This document shows positions 18,432 to 27,148 of a stretch of DNA of 53,421 nucleotides, piece after piece (within the stretch, counting starts at the first letter, position 1; each line of letters opens with the position of its first letter). Position numbers and translations under genes: made by a program. Source of the DNA: Rubrimonas sp036788415 (GTDB lineage: Bacteria > Pseudomonadota > Alphaproteobacteria > Rhodobacterales > Rhodobacteraceae); contig NZ_DAIQNN010000017.1 in NCBI RefSeq assembly GCF_036788415.1, forward strand, positions 1-53,421, written 5' to 3'. The notes beneath the pieces are model-generated. The model did not search any database and was not told where the DNA came from. It was given only the letters and a program-made list of their open reading frames with translations.

Positions 18432-20093
18432 TCAGACGAAGAGCAGGCCGATGATGCCGACGAAGGTCAGATAGTAGATCGTCGGGATCACCGTCTTGGA
18501 CAGCACCGCGCCCTCGCGTCCGAGAAAGCCGACCGTCGCCGCCGCCGCCACGACATTGTGGATGGCGATCATGTTGCCCGCCGCAGCGCCCACCGCCTGA
18601 AGCGCGATGAACAGCGAGGTGGAGTTGCCGAGTTGTTCGGCGACCCCGTACTGGAACTGGCTCAGCATCATGTTGCTGACGGTGTTCGAGCCGGCGATGA
18701 ATGCCCCCAGCGCGCCCGCAGTCGCGGTGAAGAATGGATAGATGTCGCCGACCGTCGCCGCCAGCCAGGTCGACATGGCGATCGGCATGCTCGGCAGTTC
18801 GGCGGTGTTGACGCCCGAATTGATCAGGATGCGCACCATCGGGATGGTGAAGGCCAGCACGAACCCCGCGCCGATTAGCAGCTTGCCCGACTCGCCTATC
18901 GCTTCGACGAACTGCCCCGGCTTCATCCGGTGGAGCAGCACCGTGACCAGCGCGACGAACACCAGAATGCCGCCCGGCAGGTAGAGCGGCTGGATGCTCG
19001 CCGAGATCCCGGCCTCGCCGAAAATGTTGCTCATCCCGAAGGACCAGGACGTCAGCGCGCTCTTGAAATCGGTCCAGACGCGGCTGAGCACCAGAATGCC
19101 TGCGACCAGCAGATAGGGCGCCCACGCCATGGTCGCCGTGATCGGCGCCTTGTCGGTCAGCTTCTCCAGCTTGATCTCGAGATCGCCGATCCATTCCGAC
19201 GGCCATTGCTCTGGCGGCGCGAAATCCCAGTTGTCCTTGGGGATCAGGAAACCCTTGCGGGCCGCCGTCACCACGACGCCGAGCGCGATCAGCGAACCGA
19301 TCAACGACGGGAATTCCGGCCCGAGGAACACGCCCGCGAGCACATAGGGGACGGAGAAGGACACGGCGGCGAACAGCGCGAAGGGGATGATCGACAGCCC
19401 CTCGGTCCAGGAGCGGTTGGACCCGAAGAAACGCGTGATCATCATCACCATGAGGATCGGCATGAACAGCCCGACCGTGCCGTGGATCATCGCCACATCC
19501 GACGTCACGGCGGCGTAGAACGCCTCCCAGCTCGACCCCTGCGCTTCGAGCTGCGCGGTCACGGCGACCTTGTCGAGGCCGCCGGTCACGCCGATCACGA
19601 TGGGCGTGCCGACCGCGCCGAAGGAGACCGGCGTGCTCTGCACCATCATCCCCACGACCACCGCCGCCATCGCTGGAAAGCCCAGCGCCACCAGAAGCGG
19701 CGCCACGATCGCCGCCGGCGTGCCGAAGCCCGACGCGCCCTCGATGAACGAGCCGAACAGCCAGCCGATGATGATCATCTGCACCCGCCGGTCCGGGCTG
19801 ATCTGCGCGAAGCCGGCGCGGATCGTCTTGATCGCCCCGCTGTGCTTGAGCGTGTTGAGGAGCAGGATCGCGCCGAAGATGATCCATAGCACCGAGACGG
19901 TGATGATCAGCCCCTGCACGGTCGAGGCGGCGACGCGGGCGAACGGCACCCCCCAGAACAGCAGCGCGATCAGCGCCGCCGTCGCATAGACCACCGGCAT
20001 CGCCGTGCGCGCCGGCCATCTCAAGCCGACCAGCAGCACGCCGGCCAGCGCGATCGGCGTGAAGCCGAGCAACGCCTGAATCCACAAGGCCAT
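18432..20093 (-). CDS. lctP: L-lactate permease family (LctP/LldP) transporter
   Basis: A 553-residue polytopic membrane protein with about a dozen hydrophobic helices. The LctP signature SFIEGASGFGTPAAIVAPLL near residue 115 and STPVSFGAVGTPI near 153 are present, as is the late GSNTVSNMMLSQFQYG. It would import L-lactate, D-lactate or glycolate with protons. GGAAGGGGG precedes the ATG. It is downstream of tctCBA on the same strand but separated by 142 bases containing a dyad, so it probably has its own promoter. Confidence 0.92.
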   Translation of the reverse strand: MALWIQALLGFTPIALAGVLLVGLRWPARTAMPVVYATAALIALLFWGVPFARVAASTVQGLIITVSVLWIIFGAILLLNTLKHSGAIKTIRAGFAQISPDRRVQMIIIGWLFGSFIEGASGFGTPAAIVAPLLVALGFPAMAAVVVGMMVQSTPVSFGAVGTPIVIGVTGGLDKVAVTAQLEAQGSSWEAFYAAVTSDVAMIHGTVGLFMPILMVMMITRFFGSNRSWTEGLSIIPFALFAAVSFSVPYVLAGVFLGPEFPSLIGSLIALGVVVTAARKGFLIPKDNWDFAPPEQWPSEWIGDLEIKLEKLTDKAPITATMAWAPYLLVAGILVLSRVWTDFKSALTSWSFGMSNIFGEAGISASIQPLYLPGGILVFVALVTVLLHRMKPGQFVEAIGESGKLLIGAGFVLAFTIPMVRILINSGVNTAELPSMPIAMSTWLAATVGDIYPFFTATAGALGAFIAGSNTVSNMMLSQFQYGVAEQLGNSTSLFIALQAVGAAAGNMIAIHNVVAAAATVGFLGREGAVLSKTVIPTIYYLTFVGIIGLLFV

Positions 20094-20171
20094 GTTTTCG
20101 TTTCCCCCTTCCGTGTATTTATCTTTCGATCATCTCGAAGGAGGCCCGGCGATCAATGTGGCCTTTACGCG

Positions 20172-20187
20172 CGAGACTAAAGTCTCG
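20172..20187. promoter_or_regulatory. Perfect 7-bp dyad upstream of lctP
   Basis: CGAGACT-AA-AGTCTCG is a perfect inverted repeat, 79 bases upstream of the lctP start in the 142-base gap after tctA. A two-base centre makes it more like a protein operator than an RNA hairpin. No regulator gene is adjacent. Confidence 0.4.
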
Positions 20188-20235
20188 GCGATCGAAAATC
20201 CTATTCTACATGAATTCGCGCCGGATTCCGCGCCG

Positions 20236-21759
20236 TCAGTCGCCCTGCGCGACGCTGCGCGCGATGCGCGTCGCCCGCCGCGCCCTCCAGCCCGGCAGGA
20301 ACACCAGCACGACCGACAGCGCCAGCAGCGCCATGGTCATCGGGCGTTCGAGGATGAAGCCGAAACCGTCATAGAGCTGCATCGCGCGGGCGAAGTTGTC
20401 CTCCAGCATGCGGCCGAGGATGAACCCGATCAGAAGCGGCGCCAGCGGATAATCTGCGAATTTCAACGCTGTCGCCGCCAGACCCAACCCGACGAGGATC
20501 AGAAGTTCGGTCGAATTGTTTTGACCTATATAGCTGCCCATAAGAGTGAAGAACAGGATGAACGGAATCAGATAGGCGCGCGGCACGGCGAGCAGCTTGG
20601 CGATATAGGGGATCAGCGGCAGGTTCAGCGCCAGCAGAACCAGATTGCCCAGATACATCGAGATGATGACCGACCAGAATATGTCGGGCTCGTCGAGCAT
20701 CAGCCGCGGCCCCGGCGAGACGTTGAGCGAGATCAGCGCGCCGAGCAGGATCGCAGTCGTCCCCGAGCCGGGAATGCCGAGGGTCAGCAACGGCACGAAG
20801 CTGCCCGAGCAGGCCGCGTTGTTGGCGGCCTCGGGCGCCGCCAGCCCCTTCAGCGAGCCCTTGCCGAACTGCTCTTGCTCCTCCTTGGTGGCGAGGTTGC
20901 GCTCGACCGCATAGCCGAGGAAGGAGGCGATGGTGGCCCCCGCGCCCGGCAGCACGCCGATGAAGAAGCCCTGCAGCGACTGCCGCCCGATCACCGGCGC
21001 GATGGTGCGCGCCTCCTCGCGGCTGATGCGAAGGTCCTTGATCTCGCCCGCATCCGACCCGTCGGCGGATTTCGAACGGCGCGGGTCGAGCACGAGGAAC
21101 AGCGCCTCGGGCAGCGCGAACATCGCCATCGCCAGCGTGATGAAGCTGAAGCCAGATTGCAGGTCCTGAAACCCCATGGTGAAGCGCGGCGCATTGAACA
21201 GCGCCGCCTCGCCCACCGTCGCCATGATGAGCCCCAGAATGGTCATCATCGCGGCCTTGGCGACGTTGCCCGAGCCCGCGAAAGCGGCGATGGCCGAAAG
21301 CCCCAGCAGCATCAGCGCGAAATACTCGGCGGAGTGGAACAGCAACGCGACCGTCGCCAGCGCCGGGGCGAAGGCCATCAGCAGGATCGCGCCGATGGTG
21401 CCGCCCGAGAAAGAGGAGATGGCCGCGACCGTCAGCGCCTTGCCCGCCTGGCCCGACCGCGCCAGCGGATAGCCGTCGAACGAAGTGGCCACCGTCGAGG
21501 CGACGCCGGGCGCGTTGATGAGGATCGAGGAGGTCGAGCCGCCGAAGATCGCGCCGTAATAGACGCCGGCCAGCAGGATCAGCGCCGAGGAGGGGTCGCC
21601 GATGGTGATGGCGATGGGGATCATGATGGCGATGATCGACATCGGGCCGAGGCCGGGCAGCATTCCGATCAGCGTGCCGATGATGCAACCCGCCGTCACC
21701 ATGATCAGGTTCTGCAGCGACAGAGCCGCGCCGAGCCCTTCGAGCATGCCCTCCAGCAT
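20236..21759 (-). CDS. tctA: Tripartite tricarboxylate transporter, large permease TctA
   Basis: A 507-residue TctA permease. Family motifs GTLIGMLPGLGPMSIIAIMIP (start of the duplicated fold), YYGAIFGGSTSSILINAPG, PGTVATSFDGYPL-like sequence, and FIGVLPGAGATIASFLGYA are present. It is the 12-helix transport subunit that works with TctB and the periplasmic TctC. Twelve bases separate it from tctB. Confidence 0.94.
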   Translation of the reverse strand: MLEGMLEGLGAALSLQNLIMVTAGCIIGTLIGMLPGLGPMSIIAIMIPIAITIGDPSSALILLAGVYYGAIFGGSTSSILINAPGVASTVATSFDGYPLARSGQAGKALTVAAISSFSGGTIGAILLMAFAPALATVALLFHSAEYFALMLLGLSAIAAFAGSGNVAKAAMMTILGLIMATVGEAALFNAPRFTMGFQDLQSGFSFITLAMAMFALPEALFLVLDPRRSKSADGSDAGEIKDLRISREEARTIAPVIGRQSLQGFFIGVLPGAGATIASFLGYAVERNLATKEEQEQFGKGSLKGLAAPEAANNAACSGSFVPLLTLGIPGSGTTAILLGALISLNVSPGPRLMLDEPDIFWSVIISMYLGNLVLLALNLPLIPYIAKLLAVPRAYLIPFILFFTLMGSYIGQNNSTELLILVGLGLAATALKFADYPLAPLLIGFILGRMLEDNFARAMQLYDGFGFILERPMTMALLALSVVLVFLPGWRARRATRIARSVAQGD

Positions 21760-21771
21760 CTCGCGCCCCCC

Positions 21772-22251
21772 TTAGAGGAAATTCGGCAGCGGACGCAGGA
21801 AGATGCCGAGCACCTCCTGCACCAGCCACCAGATCGAACCCGACGCGAAAGCCGCGACCGGGACGAGCACGTGCAGCTTGCGCTCGCCCAGCACCCAGCC
21901 GCCGAGCGCCAGAAAGACGGTGGTCGAGAGCAGGAAGCCCGCAGGCTGCAGCAGCAGCGCGTAGCCGACCATCATCGCGATCAGCGCCCCCGCCTGACCG
22001 AGATTGTACTGGCCAAGGCGGCGATAGTCGATCTCGCCCTCCTTCGGGCCTTCGGGGGCCTTCTGGAACACGAGGATGAACAGCGCGCAGGCCGCGCCGG
22101 CGATCGAGAGCACCTTGGGAAAGCTGCTCGGCCATACCGGGTTGCGCCGCATGAAGGGCGGAAGCGAGCCGTCCATGGTGAACCACGCCGCGTAGCCATA
22201 GGCGACGCAAATGCCGAGCAGGATCAGCGCGATCCAGCGGTCGAGCGCCAT
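21772..22251 (-). CDS. tctB: Tripartite tricarboxylate transporter, small permease TctB
   Basis: A 159-residue, four-helix TctB-family subunit. The first helix (WIALILLGICVAYGYAAWFTM) and the loop FPKVLSIAG match the family; C-terminal helices end VLGIFLRPLPNFL. It pairs with TctA, which follows immediately. Confidence 0.88.
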   Translation of the reverse strand: MALDRWIALILLGICVAYGYAAWFTMDGSLPPFMRRNPVWPSSFPKVLSIAGAACALFILVFQKAPEGPKEGEIDYRRLGQYNLGQAGALIAMMVGYALLLQPAGFLLSTTVFLALGGWVLGERKLHVLVPVAAFASGSIWWLVQEVLGIFLRPLPNFL

Positions 22252-22321
22252 CTGCCCCTCCGTCGCTGCGGGTGATCGAGGAGGCGGCGGAGCGAGGCGC
22301 TCCCGCCCCGCCGCGTCCGGC

Positions 22322-23302
22322 TCAGAGGAAGCCGAGGCCGACCATCAGCGCCTTCATCTCCGCTTCCTGCTTTTCAAGGAAGGCGGTGAAGGCGGGGCCG
22401 TCATTGTGGATGTTCACCCAGCCGTTGCGCGCGCGAACGGCCTCCCATTCCGGCGTCGCCATCATCGCGGAGAGCGCTTCGCGGAACGCCGCGAGCTTCT
22501 CCTCGGGCAGGCCGGGCGCCGCGAAGAAGCCGCGCCAGTTGATGAACTCCATCGGCGCGCCCTGCTCGGCGAAGGTCGGCAGCGCGGGATAGTCGGCCAT
22601 GCGCTCGGCGGCGGTGATGCCGATGATGCGCACTTCGCCGGCCTTCTCCATCTCGATGGCCTCGGAGATGCCGGTCGACAGCGCCTGGATCTCGCCCGAC
22701 AGCAGCGCCGCCATCGCCGGCCCACCCGTGTCGTAGGGGATGTACTTGACCGCAAGCGGGTCGAGGCCGGCCGCCTGAAGAACCAGCGAGACGACGAGAT
22801 GGTCCATGCCGCCCGGCACCGAGCCGCCGCCCACGGCGAAGCTGTTGGGGTTCTCCTTGTAGCGCGCAATGAAGCTCGGGAAGTCCTCGATCGGACTGTC
22901 CTTGCCGACCACGAAGGCCGCGTAGTCGCCGACCACGCCGGCGACGTTGGTCAGGTCGCGGAAGGTCTGGCTGACTTCGCCGTTCAGGCCGCGGATGATC
23001 ATCGGGGTCGAGTTGATCATCAGCGTGTCGTAATTCGACCGGGCGTTGTCGATGAGATAGGTCATCGCCTTGCCGCCGCCGCCGCCCGACATGTTCTCGA
23101 AGGAGGCGTTTCCAGCGATACCCGCCGCGGTCAGCGCCTCCCCGACGCCGCGCGCGGTGCCGTCCCAGCCGCCGCCGGCGCCGCCGGGGATGAGGAAATG
23201 AACCTTGTCGAGCATCTGCCCGGCGGAAGCCGGCGCGCCGGCCAGCGCGGCCGCGGCGAGCGCCGCGGCGCAGAGGGCGCGGCGGGTGAAGGTGAGGGTC
23301 AT
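22322..23302 (-). CDS. tctC: Tripartite tricarboxylate transporter substrate-binding protein TctC
   Basis: A 326-residue periplasmic binding protein with a signal peptide (MTLTFTRRALCAAALAAAAL...ASA). Characteristic parts are HFLIPGGAGGGWDGTARGVGEAL, FENMSGGGGGKAMTYL, FAVGGGSVPGGMDHL and YIPYDTGGPAMAALLSGEIQAL. The subgroup binds citrate or another tricarboxylate, judged by the GGGWD loop; the exact ligand is unknown. The ATG at 23302 follows AAGGGAGA. First gene of the operon; the 106-base upstream region includes the imperfect dyad GGACTG...CGGTCC, a possible regulator site. Confidence 0.92.
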   Translation of the reverse strand: MTLTFTRRALCAAALAAAALAGAPASAGQMLDKVHFLIPGGAGGGWDGTARGVGEALTAAGIAGNASFENMSGGGGGKAMTYLIDNARSNYDTLMINSTPMIIRGLNGEVSQTFRDLTNVAGVVGDYAAFVVGKDSPIEDFPSFIARYKENPNSFAVGGGSVPGGMDHLVVSLVLQAAGLDPLAVKYIPYDTGGPAMAALLSGEIQALSTGISEAIEMEKAGEVRIIGITAAERMADYPALPTFAEQGAPMEFINWRGFFAAPGLPEEKLAAFREALSAMMATPEWEAVRARNGWVNIHNDGPAFTAFLEKQEAEMKALMVGLGFL

Positions 23303-23408
23303 GTCGATTTCTCCCTTGTCGTCAGATCGTTGTTCTGATTCGGACCGATCTGCGCAGTCCCTAGGAAATACCCTTGCACGGCGCGCCGCCTGCGAAAAGT
23401 CTTTCGCG

Positions 23409-24239
23409 TCAATCGAGCCCGAGCACGTCGAGCATGTCGTAGCGCCCCGGCGCCCGCCCCTGCGCCCAGAGCGCCGCCTTGACGGCCCCGCGGGCGAACA
23501 GCGCGCGGTCGGTCGCGACATGGCGCAGGGCGATCCGCTCGCCTTCCGCGGCGAAGATCACCTCATGCTCGCCGACGACGTCGCCGCCGCGCAGGGAGGC
23601 GAAGCCGATGGCGCCCGGGCCGCGCGCCCCCGTATGGCCGTCGCGCCCGCGCTCGGAGACCTGAGCGAGATCGACGCCGCGCCCCTGCGCCGCCGCTTCG
23701 CCCAGCATCAGCGCCGTGCCCGAGGGCGCGTCGACCTTGTGGCGATGGTGCATCTCCACGATCTCGACGTCCCATGCCGCATCCAGCGTCGCCGCCGCCT
23801 TGCGGGTCAGCGCCGCCAGCAGGTTGACGCCGAGCGACATGTTGCCAGCCTGCACGATCACGGCGTGCCGCGCGCAGGCGTCGAGCCGGGCGTGGTCCGC
23901 AGCGCTCAGCCCCGTGGTCCCGATCACATGCGCCAGCCGCGCCTGCGCGGCGAGTTCGGCGTGCTCCAGCGTCGCCTGCGGCGCGGTGAAGTCGAGCACC
24001 GCCTGCGCCCCGGCGAAAAGCGGCAGCGGATCGTCCGACACCTCCAGCCCGAAAGGGCGCCCCGCCCCCAGCATCTCGCCGAGGTCGCGCCCGATCCAGT
24101 CATGGCCGGGCCGCTCGGTCGCGCCCGACAGCATGACCCCGTCGGCGTCGATCACCGCCTGACACAAGAGCCGCCCCATCCGCCCGGAGCAGCCGGTGAC
24201 GACGACATGGACGGTCTGGGGCGCGGGGCGGTCGGGCAT
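23409..24239 (-). CDS. dapB: 4-hydroxy-tetrahydrodipicolinate reductase
   Basis: A 276-residue DapB, which reduces 4-hydroxy-tetrahydrodipicolinate with NAD(P)H in lysine and diaminopimelate synthesis. Visible are the nucleotide loop VVTGCSGRMGRLL, VLDFTAPQATLEH, VIGTTGLS, GNMSLGVNLLAAL, and the catalytic EMHHRHKVDAPSGTALMLGE (His-His...Lys). Length and motif order are normal. It lies between tctC and the DUF6505 gene on the same strand. Confidence 0.95.
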   Translation of the reverse strand: MPDRPAPQTVHVVVTGCSGRMGRLLCQAVIDADGVMLSGATERPGHDWIGRDLGEMLGAGRPFGLEVSDDPLPLFAGAQAVLDFTAPQATLEHAELAAQARLAHVIGTTGLSAADHARLDACARHAVIVQAGNMSLGVNLLAALTRKAAATLDAAWDVEIVEMHHRHKVDAPSGTALMLGEAAAQGRGVDLAQVSERGRDGHTGARGPGAIGFASLRGGDVVGEHEVIFAAEGERIALRHVATDRALFARGAVKAALWAQGRAPGRYDMLDVLGLD

Positions 24240-24292
24240 GGGCGGGCTCCTGAGGCGCGGTTGGCCTCGCCGTCATCGCATCGCGGGCGGGA

Positions 24293-24796
24293 TCAATCCA
24301 GACCCAGCACGTCCTTGGCGTGCGCCACCGCCTCGGGGCCGATCACGTCGGCGAGATCGGCCTCGGAGGTCTCGATCGCTCGGAACGCCTCGCGCACGCC
24401 CTCCGTCTCGAGGCTCCGCTCGACGATCAGCAGCGTGTTGGGGCGGCGCCCCTCGCACAGCTCGACCGCATAGGCGAGCTCGTCGCGCGCCGCCGGCAGC
24501 GCCGCCTCCAGCGACGGCGCGCCCCATTCCGCGACGAAATGCGCCGCGAGCCGCATCGCCGCCTGATCGAGTTCCGCCTGGGTGACGTTGGCGACCGCCA
24601 CGAAAGTCGTGCGTCCGAAGCTTTCGAGCCCCAGCCAGCCATTGGCGAAGGCCTGCCGCGTCTTGCCGCCGAGCTGCTCAGGCGCGATATCGGAGAATGC
24701 GAAGGCCCCCGATACTGCCAGTTCGCCGGGTTCCGCGGCGACCTCGAACACGTTGAGGTCGCTTTCGTCGAAGCGGATCGCGCGCGGGGCCTTCAT
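24293..24796 (-). CDS. DUF6505 family protein
   Basis: A 167-residue protein I assign to DUF6505, beginning MKAPRAIRFDESDLNVFEVAAEPGE and including GKTRQAFANGWLGLESFGRTTFV. No signal peptide or membrane helix is seen. Its start overlaps the stop of the ligase-like gene by four bases (ATGA). The family is small and restricted to alphaproteobacteria as far as I recall; function unknown. The fixed pairing with the ligase-like gene suggests a joint role. Confidence 0.7.
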   Translation of the reverse strand: MKAPRAIRFDESDLNVFEVAAEPGELAVSGAFAFSDIAPEQLGGKTRQAFANGWLGLESFGRTTFVAVANVTQAELDQAAMRLAAHFVAEWGAPSLEAALPAARDELAYAVELCEGRRPNTLLIVERSLETEGVREAFRAIETSEADLADVIGPEAVAHAKDVLGLD

Positions 24797-25602
24797 CGCG
24801 CGCCCTCCCATCGAGACATCCCCGCCTGCGCGAACTCCGCCGGCGGCCATGGCGTCGGCTGCGCAAGCGCGGCGTCGAGCGGGAAGACGCGTGCGGCGTC
24901 GCCCGCGCGCAGCGTCGCCGATCCGTCCTCGGCGAGGCCCAGGAGCCGCCCCTGCAGCGCCGCGCCGGCGATCTCGAAGGCGGCGTCCTCCGAGCGCCCG
25001 GCAGCGCGGTTCAGCCAGGCGTCGAACACCGGGCGGGGCCCGTCCGTCTCCCAGCGGTGCAGCCAGGTGAGGAAGTGGCGGGACCAGCTCTCGATGATCT
25101 GCGCCGCCGTCAGGTCGCCGCAGCCCTCCTCGGACAACGCCGTGAAGCGCGGCGCCGCGCCGGGGGCGAGGCCTCGGGGAAAGCGCAGCGACAACGCGAC
25201 GCCGGTCGCCAGCCAGTCGGGGACCTCGTCTGCGGCGCAGGGCGCGAGCAGCGTGCGGACATGGCCGGCGAGCGCGCCGTTGACCATGACGCCGTCGGGC
25301 CAGAGATGCATCATCCCGGTTTTCTCGGGCCCGAGCGCGCCCAGCGCATCGTTGAGGCCGACCGCCGTGACGAAATGCATGCCGAGCGACGGCGCGCGCG
25401 GCACGTCCGGCGCCAGCACGACTGCGACGCGAAGCAGATCGGGCTCCGCGGTCCAGAACACCGCTCCCGAGTCCTCCCCAGCGCGCGCCGCCTCGACGGC
25501 GGCGTCGAACGGGTCGAGCCCCGGCGCGACGATCCGTCCGCTCAGCAGCGGCGGAAAGGATGGCGCCTCCAGATCGAACCGCGCCGAGAGCGCCCCGCCC
25601 AT
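24793..25602 (-). CDS. Biotin/lipoate-protein ligase-like protein (DUF4444 type), active site altered
   Basis: A 269-residue protein with the fold signature of the biotin/lipoate ligase family: a core around MHFVTAVGLNDALGALGPEK and MMHLWPDGVMVNGALAGHVR, plus a C-terminal domain ending GDAARVFPLDAAL. In active biotin ligases the equivalent stretch is WPND...KxxG; here Lys is replaced (VNGALAG), and the GRGR glycine-arginine loop is not evident. So it may bind rather than transfer biotin or lipoate. It sits two bases after mrp and overlaps the DUF6505 gene. No carboxylase or lipoyl target is near. Confidence 0.7.
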   Translation of the reverse strand: MGGALSARFDLEAPSFPPLLSGRIVAPGLDPFDAAVEAARAGEDSGAVFWTAEPDLLRVAVVLAPDVPRAPSLGMHFVTAVGLNDALGALGPEKTGMMHLWPDGVMVNGALAGHVRTLLAPCAADEVPDWLATGVALSLRFPRGLAPGAAPRFTALSEEGCGDLTAAQIIESWSRHFLTWLHRWETDGPRPVFDAWLNRAAGRSEDAAFEIAGAALQGRLLGLAEDGSATLRAGDAARVFPLDAALAQPTPWPPAEFAQAGMSRWEGAR

Positions 25603-25604
25603 CC

Positions 25605-26759
25605 TCAGGCCCGCCCCGCGACCGCCCGACCGACTTCCGGCGAGGCCATCACCAGCTTCGCGATGTCGCGGAAGCGCCGCGCCTGCGGGCTGTCGGGCCG
25701 GCTCGCCACGATCGGCGCGCCGCTGTCGGACAGCTCGCGGATCGCGATGTCGAGCGGGATTTCGCCGAGGAAGGGCAGGCCCAGCCGCTCGGCCTCGCGC
25801 CGCGCGCCGCCATGGCCGAAGATCTGGGTCTCGTGGCTGCAATTGGGGCAGATGAACGTGCTCATGTTCTCGATCATGCCGATCACCGGCGTGTTCATCT
25901 TGCGGAACATGTCGAGCGCCTTCTTGGCGTCGAGCAGCGCGATGTCCTGCGGCGTCGAGACCACGATCGCGCCGGTGACGTTCACCTTCTGGCTGAGGGT
26001 GAGCTGCACGTCGCCGGTGCCGGGCGGCAGGTCGACGATCAGATAGTCGAGCGTGCCCCACGCCACCTGATGCAGCATCTGGGTCAGCGCCGACATCAGC
26101 ATCGGGCCGCGCCAGACGACCGATTCCTCCTCGCCGACCATGAAACCCATCGACATCACGGTGACGCCGTAATTGCGCAGCGGCAGGATGGTCTTGCCGT
26201 CCGGCGTCGAGGGCCGCCCGGTCACGCCCAGCATGCGCGGCTGCGAGGGGCCGTACACGTCGGCGTCGAGCAGCCCGACGCGGGCGCCCTCCGCGGCCAG
26301 CGACAATGCGAGATTGCACGAGACGGTCGACTTGCCGACGCCGCCCTTGCCCGAGGCGACGGCGATGATGTGCTTCACCCCCTCGATCCGCCCGTCATTG
26401 GGCGGCGGCGCGACCGGCGCGAGCGGCTTGTCGCCGGCCTTGGCGCGGGGCGAGACGCCCAGATCGGGCGGCGGGCCGGCGGGCGCGGCCTTCGGCGCGC
26501 TCCCCGGCGTCGCGCTGTGGGCGGTCAGCACTACGGTCGCGCTCTCGACCCCCGGCACGCCGCGCGCCGCCGCTTCGGCGGCCTTGCGCAGCGGCTCGAG
26601 CGCGGCGCCGCGCGCTGGGTCGACTTCGATGGAGAAGCCGACCGCCGAGCCGGTCACCGCCAGACCCTGCACCATGCCGGCGCTGACGATGTCGGCGCCC
26701 TTGGCCGGGTCGACGACGTTGCGCAGCGCCGCCATCACCTGCTCGCGATCGACGCTCAT
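25605..26759 (-). CDS. mrp: Mrp/NBP35-family iron-sulfur carrier ATPase
   Basis: A 384-residue Mrp (ApbC) protein, an ATP-dependent Fe-S cluster carrier. An N-terminal MIP18/DUF59 domain (about residues 1-90) precedes a Pro/Ala linker and the P-loop domain: deviant Walker A VASGKGGVGKSTVSCNLA, LLDADVYGPSQPRMLG, YLIVDLPPGTGDVQL and the metal-binding FICPNCSHETQIFG (CxxC). The start MSVDREQV overlaps the DUF6494 stop (ATGA). It could mature Fe-S enzymes encoded here, such as the formate dehydrogenase or sulfite reductase; that link is inference. Confidence 0.93.
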   Translation of the reverse strand: MSVDREQVMAALRNVVDPAKGADIVSAGMVQGLAVTGSAVGFSIEVDPARGAALEPLRKAAEAAARGVPGVESATVVLTAHSATPGSAPKAAPAGPPPDLGVSPRAKAGDKPLAPVAPPPNDGRIEGVKHIIAVASGKGGVGKSTVSCNLALSLAAEGARVGLLDADVYGPSQPRMLGVTGRPSTPDGKTILPLRNYGVTVMSMGFMVGEEESVVWRGPMLMSALTQMLHQVAWGTLDYLIVDLPPGTGDVQLTLSQKVNVTGAIVVSTPQDIALLDAKKALDMFRKMNTPVIGMIENMSTFICPNCSHETQIFGHGGARREAERLGLPFLGEIPLDIAIRELSDSGAPIVASRPDSPQARRFRDIAKLVMASPEVGRAVAGRA

Positions 26760-26965
26760 GCGTCCTCCGCCAGCGCGATCTCGCCGTCGATCACATGCTC
26801 GAGCCCGATCTCGGGAGCGGTGAGCACGACCTTCACCGCGACGGCGCCGGAGGTCTTGCCGCTGGCGCGCACCGCCTCCTCGATCGCCTGTTGCGACGTG
26901 ACGCCGACGCGCTTGAGATATTTCCGCAGGCTCATGTTGAACCCGTCTCCGCTGGCCTCGCTCAT
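26756..26965 (-). CDS. DUF6494 family small protein
   Basis: A 69-residue protein with the segment MSLRKYLKRVGVTSQQAIEEAVRASG typical of DUF6494, followed by a strand-rich tail ending HVIDGEIALAEDA. Function unknown. AAGGGA sits nine bases before the ATG at 26965; an ATG three codons upstream abuts it and is less likely. It is the first gene of the DUF6494-mrp-ligase-like-DUF6505 set, all joined by overlaps. Confidence 0.75.
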   Translation of the reverse strand: MSEASGDGFNMSLRKYLKRVGVTSQQAIEEAVRASGKTSGAVAVKVVLTAPEIGLEHVIDGEIALAEDA

Positions 26966-27148
26966 GGCGCGCATTCCCTTCGTGAAGCGTTGTCTCGCAC
27001 AACCCGCGCACCGAGTCGTAGCGGAGCTTTCGCGCGCTTTCCATCCCCGCCGCGCCGGGTCGCATGGCGGGTCGCATGGCGGGCGGGCGGGTTGCATTCG
27101 GGGCGAGCCGGCGGGATGCTGACGCGCGGGTAGCGGGGAGGCGCGCCG

